Shown piece by piece: positions 24,863-33,673 of a stretch of DNA of 64,000 nt; the first letter of the stretch is position 1, and each line of letters starts with the position of its first letter. Both the position numbers and the translations under genes were made by a program. Origin of the DNA: Clostridia bacterium (GTDB lineage: Bacteria; Bacillota; Clostridia; Oscillospirales; Acutalibacteraceae); assembly GCA_017399405.1 (NCBI GenBank), contig JAFQCT010000004.1, positions 62,001-126,000 on the forward strand, in the 5' to 3' direction. Below the pieces are notes generated by a model, which made no database searches, was not told where the DNA came from, and saw nothing but the letters and a program-made list of their open reading frames with translations.

Positions 24863-26143
24863 ATGAGCAGTAAATCTTACACCGAAATTGCAAAGGGTGT
24901 AAAACTTCTTTGCATAAACAGTAATAAATTCAAAACAAATTGTATTAAAGTAGATTTCTACTTGCCTATAAACGAGCAGTTTCCTGCACTTAATGTGCTT
25001 GCGTCACTTATGGGACACACCTCAAAACGCTACAACACAGTAAAAACTTTCAACTCAAAAGTTGAGGGTATGTATGACGCTTGCTTTGATGTGTCAATTG
25101 CAACAATTGGTGAAAAAGCAAGAATGCGTTTTTCAATGGAAGTCCTTGATGATAAGTTTACTCTTGACGGTAATCTGATTTCAGAAGAAGCAGTAGATTT
25201 TCTTGTGGATATTCTTAAAAATCCTAACTGTGACGAAAATGGTTTTGATGAAGAATTTACAGCCCGTGAAATAAGATTTACACTTGAAAATATTGAAGCC
25301 TTAAAGAATGATAAACGCTCTTATGCAGTTACCCGACTTCGTCAGCTTATGTGTAAAGATGAGCCTTATGGTATCGACTATGAAAAACTTGAAAATGATG
25401 TAAAAATGCTTGATAGTAAAGCACTTTTAACTGCTTATAAAAAGATGCTTACAGATTCAACTGTTGTAATTACTGCTTGCGGTAGTATTGACGGTGAAAT
25501 GCTTACAAACAAATTCAAGGATTTTGTACAGAATATTGAAAACAGAAATCCCCAAAAACTTGAAACAATCTTCATTACAAAAGCAGATGAAATCCGCTAT
25601 TTTACAGAAGAAATGGAAGTTAATCAGGCAAAACTTGTTATCGGACTTCGTGCAGGTATGAATGACGCTAATGACGATTACTTTGCATACCGCGTTATGA
25701 CAGATATTTTTGGTGGGGGCCCTTATTCAAGATTGTTCCTTAATGTCCGTGAAAAAATGAGTCTTTGTTATTATTGTGGTGCAAGGCTTGTGCGTGAAAA
25801 GGGCATAATTCTTATTCAAAGTGGCATTGAAGAAGAAAATTACGAAAAAGCAGTTAATGAAATCTTCAATCAACTTGATGTTATGAAAAATGGTGAGTTT
25901 ACAGACGAAGATTTCAATTCTTCTATTATTGCATTGAGCGATGCATTTAAGGGTGTTGAAGATTCACCTGTTGCTGTTTGTAATTTCTACAGTTCACAAG
26001 ATTTTGATGAAGAAATTGTAAGCGGACCAGAGTTTGCTGAAAAAATTTCACAAGTAACTCGTGAACAAGTTATTGAGGTTGCAAAAAAGGTAAGTATTGA
26101 CTCAGTTTATCTTCTTAAAGGGGAGGGTGCAGAAAATGAGTAA
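24863..26143 (+). CDS. M16-family peptidase-like protein, catalytically inactive partner (YfmF-like)
   Basis: 426 residues of the insulinase/pitrilysin M16 fold. The N-terminal zinc-binding HXXEH is absent, while the C-terminal half keeps the substrate-binding segment GGGPYSRLFLNVREKMSLCYY. This is the pattern of the non-catalytic subunit of paired bacterial M16 peptidases. Its end overlaps the next gene, the catalytic partner, by 8 bases (ATGAGTAA), so they should be made together. Confidence 0.88.
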   Translation: MSSKSYTEIAKGVKLLCINSNKFKTNCIKVDFYLPINEQFPALNVLASLMGHTSKRYNTVKTFNSKVEGMYDACFDVSIATIGEKARMRFSMEVLDDKFTLDGNLISEEAVDFLVDILKNPNCDENGFDEEFTAREIRFTLENIEALKNDKRSYAVTRLRQLMCKDEPYGIDYEKLENDVKMLDSKALLTAYKKMLTDSTVVITACGSIDGEMLTNKFKDFVQNIENRNPQKLETIFITKADEIRYFTEEMEVNQAKLVIGLRAGMNDANDDYFAYRVMTDIFGGGPYSRLFLNVREKMSLCYYCGARLVREKGIILIQSGIEEENYEKAVNEIFNQLDVMKNGEFTDEDFNSSIIALSDAFKGVEDSPVAVCNFYSSQDFDEEIVSGPEFAEKISQVTREQVIEVAKKVSIDSVYLLKGEGAENE

Positions 26144-27407
26144 TATTAAAGAAATCAAAAATGAACTCTTAAAAGATAGTTATTACGAAATCGACCACTC
26201 ATCAGGCTTTAAGATTTTTGTGTACCCTAAAGAAAATTATTCTTCAACTTATGCGATTTTCGGCACAAAATATGGCTCAATTGATACTTGCTTCAAAAAA
26301 GAGGGCGAAAAAGATTTTACAGAAGTGCCTGAGGGTATTGCTCACTTTTTAGAGCATAAACTTTTTGAAAGTGAAGAACTTGACGCTTTTGCAAGATATG
26401 CAAAAACAGGGGCAAGTGCAAATGCATATACTTCATTCGATAAAACTTGTTATCTTTTTCAATGTAGCGGTAATTTTGAAGACTCTCTTGAAATCTTACT
26501 TGATTTTGTAAGTAATCCGTATTTTACAGAGCAAACCGTACAGAAAGAGCAAGGCATTATCGGTCAGGAAATCAGAATGTATGAAGATGAGCCCGGTTGG
26601 GAGTCGTTGTTCGTACTTCTTCGTGCTATGTATCATAACCACCCTGTACGCATTGATATTGCGGGTACAGTTGAGTCAATCAGCCACATTACTGCTGATT
26701 TGCTTTATGAATGTTATGACACATTCTATAACCCTGCAAATATGGCACTTGCAGTTGCAGGTAATGTGACCGTTGAGCAAGTTCTGAAAATTGCCGATAA
26801 AATGCTCAAACCGAAGACAAGCAAAAAAGTTGAGCGTAAATTTCAAGTTGAGCCTGAAAATGTAGTAAAAGATTATGATGAGCGTCACTTGTCGGTTGCA
26901 ATGCCTATTTTCGCAATCGGTTTCAAAGAAAATGTTAAAACTCCTGAAAGAACTTTGAAAGAGTCAATGGAAAGTGGCATTTTACTTGATATTATTGCAG
27001 GTCCAACATCTTCACTCTATGAGGAACTTTTGAAAGATAACCTTATAAACACAACTTTTGACACAGAGTATTTTGAGGGTTACGGTTATTCTGCACACAT
27101 TTTCAATGGTGAAAGCAAAGACCCTGTGGCAGTTCGTGAAAGAATAAATGCAGAAATCACAAGAGTTATGAATGATGGCGTTGACCGTGAAGCATTCCAG
27201 CGTATCAAGAAAAAGCATTACGGTAGTCTTATAATGGATTTTGATAGTATTGATTCAATCAGTAATTCACTTATCAGTGCATATTTCAATAATGAAGGTC
27301 TTTATGACCAGTTAAAACTTCTTGAAAGCATAACTGCCGAAGATATTGATAGTCGACTTAAAAACGCATTTAACATTGAAAATTCTTCAATGTCAGTAAT
27401 AAAGTAG
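26136..27407 (+). CDS. M16-family zinc peptidase, catalytic subunit (YmfH-like)
   Basis: 423 residues from the ATG at 26136, which follows GGGGAGGGTG and overlaps the preceding stop; a longer in-frame start at 26097 is inside the partner gene. The zinc motif HFLEH (His70, Glu73, His74) is intact, with the downstream glutamate region EQGIIGQEIRMYEDEP. Forms a clamshell peptidase with the YfmF-like protein and probably degrades small peptides. Followed at 16 bases by lgt. Confidence 0.9.
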   Translation: MSNIKEIKNELLKDSYYEIDHSSGFKIFVYPKENYSSTYAIFGTKYGSIDTCFKKEGEKDFTEVPEGIAHFLEHKLFESEELDAFARYAKTGASANAYTSFDKTCYLFQCSGNFEDSLEILLDFVSNPYFTEQTVQKEQGIIGQEIRMYEDEPGWESLFVLLRAMYHNHPVRIDIAGTVESISHITADLLYECYDTFYNPANMALAVAGNVTVEQVLKIADKMLKPKTSKKVERKFQVEPENVVKDYDERHLSVAMPIFAIGFKENVKTPERTLKESMESGILLDIIAGPTSSLYEELLKDNLINTTFDTEYFEGYGYSAHIFNGESKDPVAVRERINAEITRVMNDGVDREAFQRIKKKHYGSLIMDFDSIDSISNSLISAYFNNEGLYDQLKLLESITAEDIDSRLKNAFNIENSSMSVIK

Positions 27408-27423
27408 GGTAGGAGTAATCTTT

Positions 27424-28353
27424 ATGAAATGGTTAACAGGTTATACAGAAGTCAGTTTTCCAAAGCTCGATTTAGATTTCAATGTATATGAAAATCTTGT
27501 TGAGTTTACAATTCCCGGTTGGGATATTGATGTTACAATCAAGTTTTATGGTGTAATTATCGCATTCGGCTTTATTCTTGCGGTGCTTTTTGGCGGAAGA
27601 ATGGCTTACAAATGGAAAATGAGCATTGATAAAATGCTTGATGTTCTCATTTGGGGAACATTGGGCGGTATTATCGGTGCAAGACTTTATTATGTTATTT
27701 TCCAATGGGATAATTACAAAGGTGACTTACTCTCAATATTCAAGATATGGGAGGGCGGACTTGCCATTTACGGTGGTATTATAGGCGGTTTGCTTGCTGC
27801 CTATTTCGTCTGCAAAAAAGTTGATTTACCATTCTTAAAACTTCTTGATTTAGCAGGTATGAGTTTGCTTATTGGTCAAGGCATTGGCAGATGGGGCAAC
27901 TTTACAAACCAAGAAGCATTTGGTGTAAATACAGATTTACCTTGGGGTATGACAAGCGAAAAAATTGATGCATACATAAACGCTCATTATAGCGATTTGG
28001 CATCAAGCGGTATTGTTATGGAGTCAGGTAGTCCCGTGCACCCAACATTCCTTTACGAGTCAGTTTGGTGTCTTTTAGGATTTTTAGTTCTTTATATTGT
28101 TTGCAAAAAGTTCCATAAGTTTGACGGTCAGTTGATTTTAGGTTACGGTATTATTTACGGTCTTGAAAGAGCGGTTGTAGAGGGACTTCGTACAGATAGT
28201 CTCTATATCGGTACTTCGGATATTCGCGTTTCTCAACTCGTTTCATTGGCACTTGTAGTTTCTTGTGCTTTGTTGACTATTGTAAAACTTATTCAAGTAA
28301 AACAAGAAAAAGAGGCAATTGTTAAGGCTTATAAGGAGAAAAACAATGTATAA
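27424..28353 (+). CDS. lgt: Prolipoprotein diacylglyceryl transferase
   Basis: 309 residues with about seven membrane helices. Signature regions are GARLYYVIF, the Lgt motif GQGIGRWGNFTNQEAFG and HPTFLYES. It attaches diacylglycerol to the lipobox cysteine of lipoprotein precursors, such as the DUF4430 protein encoded at 6206-6622. Its stop overlaps folD by 8 bases (ATGTATAA). Confidence 0.95.
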   Translation: MKWLTGYTEVSFPKLDLDFNVYENLVEFTIPGWDIDVTIKFYGVIIAFGFILAVLFGGRMAYKWKMSIDKMLDVLIWGTLGGIIGARLYYVIFQWDNYKGDLLSIFKIWEGGLAIYGGIIGGLLAAYFVCKKVDLPFLKLLDLAGMSLLIGQGIGRWGNFTNQEAFGVNTDLPWGMTSEKIDAYINAHYSDLASSGIVMESGSPVHPTFLYESVWCLLGFLVLYIVCKKFHKFDGQLILGYGIIYGLERAVVEGLRTDSLYIGTSDIRVSQLVSLALVVSCALLTIVKLIQVKQEKEAIVKAYKEKNNV

Positions 28354-29194
28354 GATTATTGATGGTAAAGAAGTTTCTGCATCAGTTAGAAACGAAATTA
28401 AGGCAGAAGTAGAAAAACTTAAAGAACAAGGCAAAAAAACAGGACTTGCAGTTGTAATTGTAGGCAATAACCCTGCATCTCGCGTATATGTAAACAACAA
28501 GAAAAAAGGTTGTGCAGAAGTGGGAATGGAGTCTTTTGAATATGCACTCCCCGAAGAAACAACAACTGAAGAATTGTTAGAATTAGTAGAAAAACTCAAT
28601 AATGACGATAATGTTGACGGTATTCTTTGTCAGTTACCATTACCAAAACAGATTGACGAGAAAAAAGTACTTAACGCAATTGCACCACACAAAGATGTTG
28701 ACGCATTTCACCCTGTAAATACGGGTCATATTATGATTGGTGACCATACATTTTTACCTTGCACACCTGCTGGAATTATGGAAATGCTTAAATATTATGA
28801 TATTTCTGTTGAGGGTAAAGAGTGTGTTGTAATCGGCAGAAGTAATATTGTAGGTAAGCCTATGGCAATGCTTTTGCTCGGTCAGAATGGTACAGTTACA
28901 ATCTGTCATTCTCGTACAAAAGACCTTGCAGAAGTAACAAAGCGTGCAGATATTCTCGTTGCCGCAGTAGGTAAGGCGTATTTTGTAACACCCGATATGG
29001 TTAAAGACGGTGCAGTTGTAATTGATGTTGGTATGAACAGAAACGCAGAGGGCAAACTTTGTGGTGATGTAGATTTCCAGAATGTAAAAGATAAATGTTC
29101 ATTCATTACTCCCGTTCCGGGCGGTGTAGGACCAATGACAATTACAATGTTACTTAAAAACACACTTACTGCATCAAAAGAACACAAAAAATAG
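28346..29194 (+). CDS. folD: Methylenetetrahydrofolate dehydrogenase/cyclohydrolase
   Basis: 282 residues from the ATG at 28346, preceded by AAGGAG; an upstream in-frame start lies inside lgt. Motifs include SRVYVNNKKKGCAEVG with the catalytic lysine, CQLPLPKQ, VVIGRSNIVGKPMA and the C-terminal TPVPGGVGPMT. A bifunctional enzyme of one-carbon metabolism. Translationally coupled to lgt by an 8-base overlap. Confidence 0.96.
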   Translation: MYKIIDGKEVSASVRNEIKAEVEKLKEQGKKTGLAVVIVGNNPASRVYVNNKKKGCAEVGMESFEYALPEETTTEELLELVEKLNNDDNVDGILCQLPLPKQIDEKKVLNAIAPHKDVDAFHPVNTGHIMIGDHTFLPCTPAGIMEMLKYYDISVEGKECVVIGRSNIVGKPMAMLLLGQNGTVTICHSRTKDLAEVTKRADILVAAVGKAYFVTPDMVKDGAVVIDVGMNRNAEGKLCGDVDFQNVKDKCSFITPVPGGVGPMTITMLLKNTLTASKEHKK

Positions 29195-29229
29195 TTTTTC
29201 CGCAATACATTGTGAAAGTAGGTGAGTAA

Positions 29230-31713
29230 ATGACACAATTTAATGTTACGGGTATGAGTTGTGCTGCTTGTGTTGCACGAGTTGAAAAGGCAGTAAACGC
29301 AGTTGATGGAGTAAACGCTTGTTCTGTCAGTTTGCTCACTAACTCAATGGGAGTTGAGGGCACTGCCAATACAAATGCAATAATAAAAGCAGTTGAAAAC
29401 GCAGGTTACGGTGCAACTCTTAAAGACAGTAAAAATACACCGTCAAAAAATGATAATGACGATGTGTTAAAAGATACAGAAACGCCAAAACTCAAAAGAA
29501 GACTTGTAGCGTCATTAGGCTTCTTGGCAGTTTTGATGTATATCTCAATGGGACATGTAATGTGGGGTTGGTATTTACCACCAATTTTAGCAACAAATCC
29601 TCTTGCAATCGGACTTTTACAGTTGCTCTTAACCGCAATTGTAATGGTAATCAACCAAAAATTCTTCATAAATGGCTTCAAGGGACTTATTCATAAGTCG
29701 CCTAATATGGATACTCTTGTAGCCCTTGGTTCAGGTGCATCATTTGTATATAGTACTTATGTGCTTTTCAAAATGACAGCAGATGTTGGAATGGCTCATC
29801 ATTATTTACACGAGTTCTATTTTGAGTCTGCTGCAATGATTTTAACACTCATTACAGTAGGAAAAATGCTTGAAGCACGGTCAAAAGGTAAAACCACAGA
29901 TGCTCTTAAATCTTTAATGAAATTAGCACCAAAAACTGCAATAATTTTAGTTGACGGTGTCGAAACTGAAGTGCCGATTGAACAAGTTAAAAAAGGTGAT
30001 ATTTTTGTTGTTCGCCCGGGCGAGCAAATCTCCGTTGACGGTGTAATAATTGACGGTCATACCGCAGTTGACGAGTCAGCACTAACGGGTGAGAGTATTC
30101 CCGTTGATAAAAATATCGGTGACAGAGTTTCAGGCGGTACAATAAATCAATCGGGCTTTATTAAATGTGAAGCGTTACGAGTTGGTGAAGATACAACTCT
30201 TTCGCAGATTATTAAAATGGTTAGTGACGCTGCTGCAACAAAAGCACCAATCGCCAAAATTGCTGATAAAGTTTCAGGTGTGTTTGTGCCTGTGGTAATC
30301 ATAATTGCGATTATTACAATTGTTGGTTGGTTGATTTCGGGGCAAACAGTTGGTTATGCACTTGCTCGCGGTATTTCGGTACTTGTTATCAGTTGCCCTT
30401 GTGCGTTAGGTCTTGCAACACCCGTTGCAATTATGGTCGGTAATGGTGTAGGTGCTAAAAACGGTATTCTTTTCAAAACTGCAGTTTCCCTTGAAGAAAC
30501 AGGCAGAGTAAATACGGTAGTTCTTGATAAAACAGGCACAATTACTGAGGGCAAACCAAAAGTAACTGATATAATTCCAATAAATATAAGTGAAAATGAA
30601 CTTTTAAGTTTTGCTTATTCTCTTGAAGTGAAAAGTGAGCATCCGTTAGCAAAAGCCATTGTTGAAAAGGGTAATGAACTGAATATCAATGCAACAGAAA
30701 TTGATAATTTCACTTCACTTGCGGGCAACGGAATAACCGCAGAATTAAAAGGCAAAACCCTTTATGGTGGTAGTCTTAAATTTATAAGTGAACAGATTGC
30801 AGTTGATGAAAACACCATAGAAATCGCAGAAACTCTTGCTGAAAATGGCAAAACACCGTTGCTTTTCAGCATAGATAACACTCTTCTTGGAATAATAGCA
30901 GTAGCCGATACTGTTAAAGAAGACAGCCCACAAGCAATTAAAGAATTGCAGAATATGGGCATAAAGGTTGTTATGCTTACGGGGGACAATGAAAAAACTG
31001 CCAATGCAATCGGTAAAATCGCAGGTGTTGATGAGGTTATTGCAGGAGTACTCCCTGACGGAAAAGAAAAAGTTATTCGCACACTTAAAGATAAAGGCAA
31101 AGTTATGATGGTAGGTGACGGAATAAACGATGCACCTGCACTAACAAGAGCTGATATGGGTGTTGCAATCGGGGCCGGTACAGATGTTGCAATCGAGTCT
31201 GCTGACATTGTCCTTATGAACAGTAAAGTTTCCGATGTGCCCGCCGCAATCCGTTTAAGCAGAGCAACTCTTAAAAATATTCACGAAAATCTTTTCTGGG
31301 CATTTTTCTATAATGCAATCGGAATCCCGCTTGCAGCAGGTCTGTTTATAAATCTTTTCGGGTGGGAGTTAAACCCAATGTTTGGTGCCGCGACAATGAG
31401 TCTTTCCTCATTCTGTGTTGTATCAAACGCGTTACGATTAAATTTCAAGGATATTCACAATAGTAAAAAAGATAAAAAAATAAAATCAAAAATAAAGGAG
31501 AAAAAACCTATGCAAATTACAATGAAAATTGAAGGTATGATGTGCCCACACTGTGAGGCTCATGTTAAAAAAGCACTTGAAGGTGTAGCAGAAGTAAGAG
31601 AGGCAATCGTTAGCCATAAAGACGGTACTGCAATTGTAACTCTTGATGCCGACGCAGCTCCTGTAACTCTCAAAAAAGCAGTTGAAGAACAGGGATATAA
31701 AGTAATAGATTAA
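29230..31713 (+). CDS. copA: Copper-translocating P1B-type ATPase fused to a C-terminal CopZ-like domain
   Basis: 827 residues. N-terminal metal-binding domain with GMSCAAC (Cys11, Cys14), transmembrane CPC motif (near residue 388), phosphorylation motif DKTGT (near 433) and hinge [10 protein letters not shown]. The ATPase proper ends around LRLNFKD, then a lysine-rich linker leads into a second metal-binding domain with GMMCPHC. CopA exports Cu(I). The second domain has its own AAAGGAG and in-frame ATG (31510), so it could also be made as a free chaperone. A GTGAG-type site precedes the start. Confidence 0.95.
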   Translation: MTQFNVTGMSCAACVARVEKAVNAVDGVNACSVSLLTNSMGVEGTANTNAIIKAVENAGYGATLKDSKNTPSKNDNDDVLKDTETPKLKRRLVASLGFLAVLMYISMGHVMWGWYLPPILATNPLAIGLLQLLLTAIVMVINQKFFINGFKGLIHKSPNMDTLVALGSGASFVYSTYVLFKMTADVGMAHHYLHEFYFESAAMILTLITVGKMLEARSKGKTTDALKSLMKLAPKTAIILVDGVETEVPIEQVKKGDIFVVRPGEQISVDGVIIDGHTAVDESALTGESIPVDKNIGDRVSGGTINQSGFIKCEALRVGEDTTLSQIIKMVSDAAATKAPIAKIADKVSGVFVPVVIIIAIITIVGWLISGQTVGYALARGISVLVISCPCALGLATPVAIMVGNGVGAKNGILFKTAVSLEETGRVNTVVLDKTGTITEGKPKVTDIIPINISENELLSFAYSLEVKSEHPLAKAIVEKGNELNINATEIDNFTSLAGNGITAELKGKTLYGGSLKFISEQIAVDENTIEIAETLAENGKTPLLFSIDNTLLGIIAVADTVKEDSPQAIKELQNMGIKVVMLTGDNEKTANAIGKIAGVDEVIAGVLPDGKEKVIRTLKDKGKVMMVGDGINDAPALTRADMGVAIGAGTDVAIESADIVLMNSKVSDVPAAIRLSRATLKNIHENLFWAFFYNAIGIPLAAGLFINLFGWELNPMFGAATMSLSSFCVVSNALRLNFKDIHNSKKDKKIKSKIKEKKPMQITMKIEGMMCPHCEAHVKKALEGVAEVREAIVSHKDGTAIVTLDADAAPVTLKKAVEEQGYKVID
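31510..31713 (+). CDS. Possible internally initiated CopZ-like metallochaperone
   Basis: AAAGGAG (31494-31500) sits 9 bases before an in-frame ATG inside copA. Translation from there yields a complete 67-residue heavy-metal-associated domain, starting [19 protein letters not shown], the size and fold of free CopZ. The linker coded over the ribosome binding site is low-complexity Lys/Ile, as if a stop codon between adjacent copA and copZ genes had been lost. Independent expression is inferred from these signals only. Confidence 0.6.
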   Translation: MQITMKIEGMMCPHCEAHVKKALEGVAEVREAIVSHKDGTAIVTLDADAAPVTLKKAVEEQGYKVID

Positions 31714-31715
31714 AC

Positions 31716-31905
31716 AAATTAGAGTTTGTCGGGCTCTTTAATTGCTTCAATTCAACAAACACATCTTGTAGGGGTCATTCACGAATGACCCGTTCCAAAG
31801 GTTGCAGTACATTCCCAAACGGGCGATTCGTGAATCGCCCCTACTACAATCGCAGCGCAGTTCCGACATTCTGCACTCTGCATTCAATTCGACAAACTCT
31901 AATTT
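31716..31905. mobile_element. MITE-like palindromic element, 190 bp
   Basis: Perfect 16-bp terminal inverted repeats, AAATTAGAGTTTGTCG (31716-31731) and CGACAAACTCTAATTT (31890-31905). Inside are two hairpins of the same design in opposite orientation: GGGTCATTC/GAATGACCC and GGGCGATTC/GAATCGCCC, each bordered by a GTAGGGG or CCCCTAC end. It has no coding capacity. No clear target-site duplication is visible. GTAGGGGCGATTC-type palindromes are common in gut Clostridia genomes (general familiarity, not searched). Confidence 0.8.
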
Positions 31906-31930
31906 ATCAAACTCATTATATAAAAAACAA

Positions 31931-31965
31931 ACCGAACAGATTGGTTTCTGTTCGGTCTTTTTATT
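31931..31965. terminator. Bidirectional terminator, left copy of a 35-bp direct repeat
   Basis: Ten-bp stem ACCGAACAGA/TCTGTTCGGT with loop TTGGTT, then CTTTTTATT. It separates copA from the convergent nucleotidyltransferase gene. The same 35 bases recur with two mismatches at 38653-38687. Confidence 0.85.
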
Positions 31966-31966
31966 G

Positions 31967-32692
31967 TTATTCAAAGAATACTTTAGCTTCTGTTAAATCT
32001 GAAATCGTGTTAATATTAAACTCTTTTTCTGCAACAATAAAGGTTGAGCCGGCATAACCCATTGCTGTTAAATAATTAAAGCAATCGCACAAATCGTAAA
32101 TTTTTTCAGGCTCAGTCTTATATGTTTCTTTTATAGCTTTTATTGTTTTGACATTAAAAATACTGAAGCCTGTGCCTTTTATGTTGTTAATAACAATTTG
32201 TGGCTTTTCTATACATTTTACAAGTGCAGAGTTACTATCTGTTTCTACAGAGAAGTTATTCCTGATTTTTTCAGGATTTTCTTCATAGGTAACTCCACAA
32301 TAAAAATCTGACTTTTCAGTCTTTAATATGCCTTTTATAGTTTCAGTGTTCAAATTTACAAAAACCTCATCAGATAATTGTAAAACCACAGTTTCATTAC
32401 TATCAATAATGTTCAATGCTTGTAAAAAAGCATTCATAAGTCCGTTTTGTTGTTCTTGAAGAACATAGTGAATATCCAGATTTCTATATTTGTTTCCAAT
32501 AGCCTCTCTTATTAAATATCCTTGCTTACCAACAACAATATAAGCCTTAGTTGCTTCTAACTCAATTAAATTGTTGAGTGCAAACTCTATTAAATAAGTA
32601 TTTTTTATTTTTCTTAAGGGTTTGCAAATATCTTGACCGGTGCTCATTTTAAGACGAGTGCCATCGCCGGCGGCCAATATAACACCAATCAT
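31967..32692 (-). CDS. Sugar nucleotidyltransferase-like protein
   Basis: 241 residues. The N-terminal GVILAAGDGTRLK is the nucleotide-binding signature of GlmU/RmlA-type NTP-transferases, followed by KPLRKI, the LQLSDEVFV region at the position of the metal-binding aspartate, and GTGFSIFNVK. It would activate a sugar or phospho-alcohol to an NDP- or CDP-derivative. Last gene of a four-gene minus-strand unit with a DPM-type glycosyltransferase and two B12-binding radical SAM proteins, so it may supply the sugar nucleotide for that pathway (inference). Confidence 0.78.
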   Translation of the reverse strand: MIGVILAAGDGTRLKMSTGQDICKPLRKIKNTYLIEFALNNLIELEATKAYIVVGKQGYLIREAIGNKYRNLDIHYVLQEQQNGLMNAFLQALNIIDSNETVVLQLSDEVFVNLNTETIKGILKTEKSDFYCGVTYEENPEKIRNNFSVETDSNSALVKCIEKPQIVINNIKGTGFSIFNVKTIKAIKETYKTEPEKIYDLCDCFNYLTAMGYAGSTFIVAEKEFNINTISDLTEAKVFFE

Positions 32693-32727
32693 AAATATCG
32701 CTCCCTTTCTCTTTAATAATTAAACTT

Positions 32728-33663
32728 TTAATAGTTTATTCTTTTTTCCTCAATGATAATTGGCTTTTCACCGTTGTTACGAGGAAGTGAAATAAGATGT
32801 TCTGCACAAAAAGACACCATAAGCAACAACAAGCCAATGAATATGAAGACTAATCTTAACATAATATGGCTTATTGCCTCGTTAAGAGTTAAGCCTATTA
32901 CACTTGGTATGCAGAAAATGAAAAACTCAAGAATACTTAAAACCATTGCGATTATAGATGTGAAGATTACTCGTCTTGGCAATACTTTTGATGCATTTAC
33001 AATACCGCAAACGGCAAAATCGTAATATTTTGAAAGTGTAAACTTGCTTTTACCCTTTTTACGCTTTTCTTGAGTATAGTAAACATATTCATAAGATGAG
33101 CCATATTCATAAATAAGACCGCGAAGAAATGGCTCATTTGTATTGATTCTTTTAAGAACATCAATAAAACTTTTATCAAACAATTCAAATTCAGTAGCGT
33201 GGGGCACCATTTTTACACCAAAAATGTTATTGATTACCCAATAGAACACAGTTCTGATAAAATAAACAAATTTGTTTTCTCTGCTCTGATTTTTTACACC
33301 AAATACAATTTGTGTACCATTTTCCCATTTTTCAACAAGTCTTGGAATTTCTTCAGGTGGGTTTTGCAAATCAGCATGTAAAATCACAGCACAATCACCT
33401 TTTGCCTGTTGAAAACAATAGAAAGTACCCTTTGCATAGCCGAAATTTTTTGAATAAAAAACTGCTTTTATATGGTTATCTTTGTTGCAAAGTTCTTCTA
33501 TTTTTGCTTTTGACCCGTCTGTTGAGCCATCGTCAAAAAAGACAATTTCATAATCATACTTGTCAAGAGTTTGCATTACTTTTGTTGTGCGTTCATACAA
33601 TTCGTCAAGAGTTTCAGCCTCATTGTAATTAGGGACAACAATTGAAATCAGTTTTTTACTCAT
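32728..33663 (-). CDS. GT2 glycosyltransferase, polyprenyl-phosphate sugar synthase type
   Basis: 311 residues from the ATG at 33663, preceded by GAGGT; an ATG at 33681 overlaps the previous gene but has no ribosome binding site. Motifs: SIVVPNYNEAETL, FFDDGSTDGS, SKNFGYAKG, HADLQNPPEE and the GKSKF segment of DPM1/ArnC/GtrB enzymes, then two C-terminal membrane helices (about 225-250 and 262-288). Such enzymes transfer a sugar from NDP-sugar to undecaprenyl phosphate on the inner membrane face. The divergent GT-C-like protein at 36775 is a plausible user of the product. Confidence 0.87.
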   Translation of the reverse strand: MSKKLISIVVPNYNEAETLDELYERTTKVMQTLDKYDYEIVFFDDGSTDGSKAKIEELCNKDNHIKAVFYSKNFGYAKGTFYCFQQAKGDCAVILHADLQNPPEEIPRLVEKWENGTQIVFGVKNQSRENKFVYFIRTVFYWVINNIFGVKMVPHATEFELFDKSFIDVLKRINTNEPFLRGLIYEYGSSYEYVYYTQEKRKKGKSKFTLSKYYDFAVCGIVNASKVLPRRVIFTSIIAMVLSILEFFIFCIPSVIGLTLNEAISHIMLRLVFIFIGLLLLMVSFCAEHLISLPRNNGEKPIIIEEKRINY

Positions 33664-33673
33664 TTTATGTACC

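Noticed and set aside
31747-32057. Short open frames crossing the 190-bp palindromic element
   Set aside because: They arise from the hairpin sequences and cross a terminator; none has a ribosome binding site or recognisable protein.
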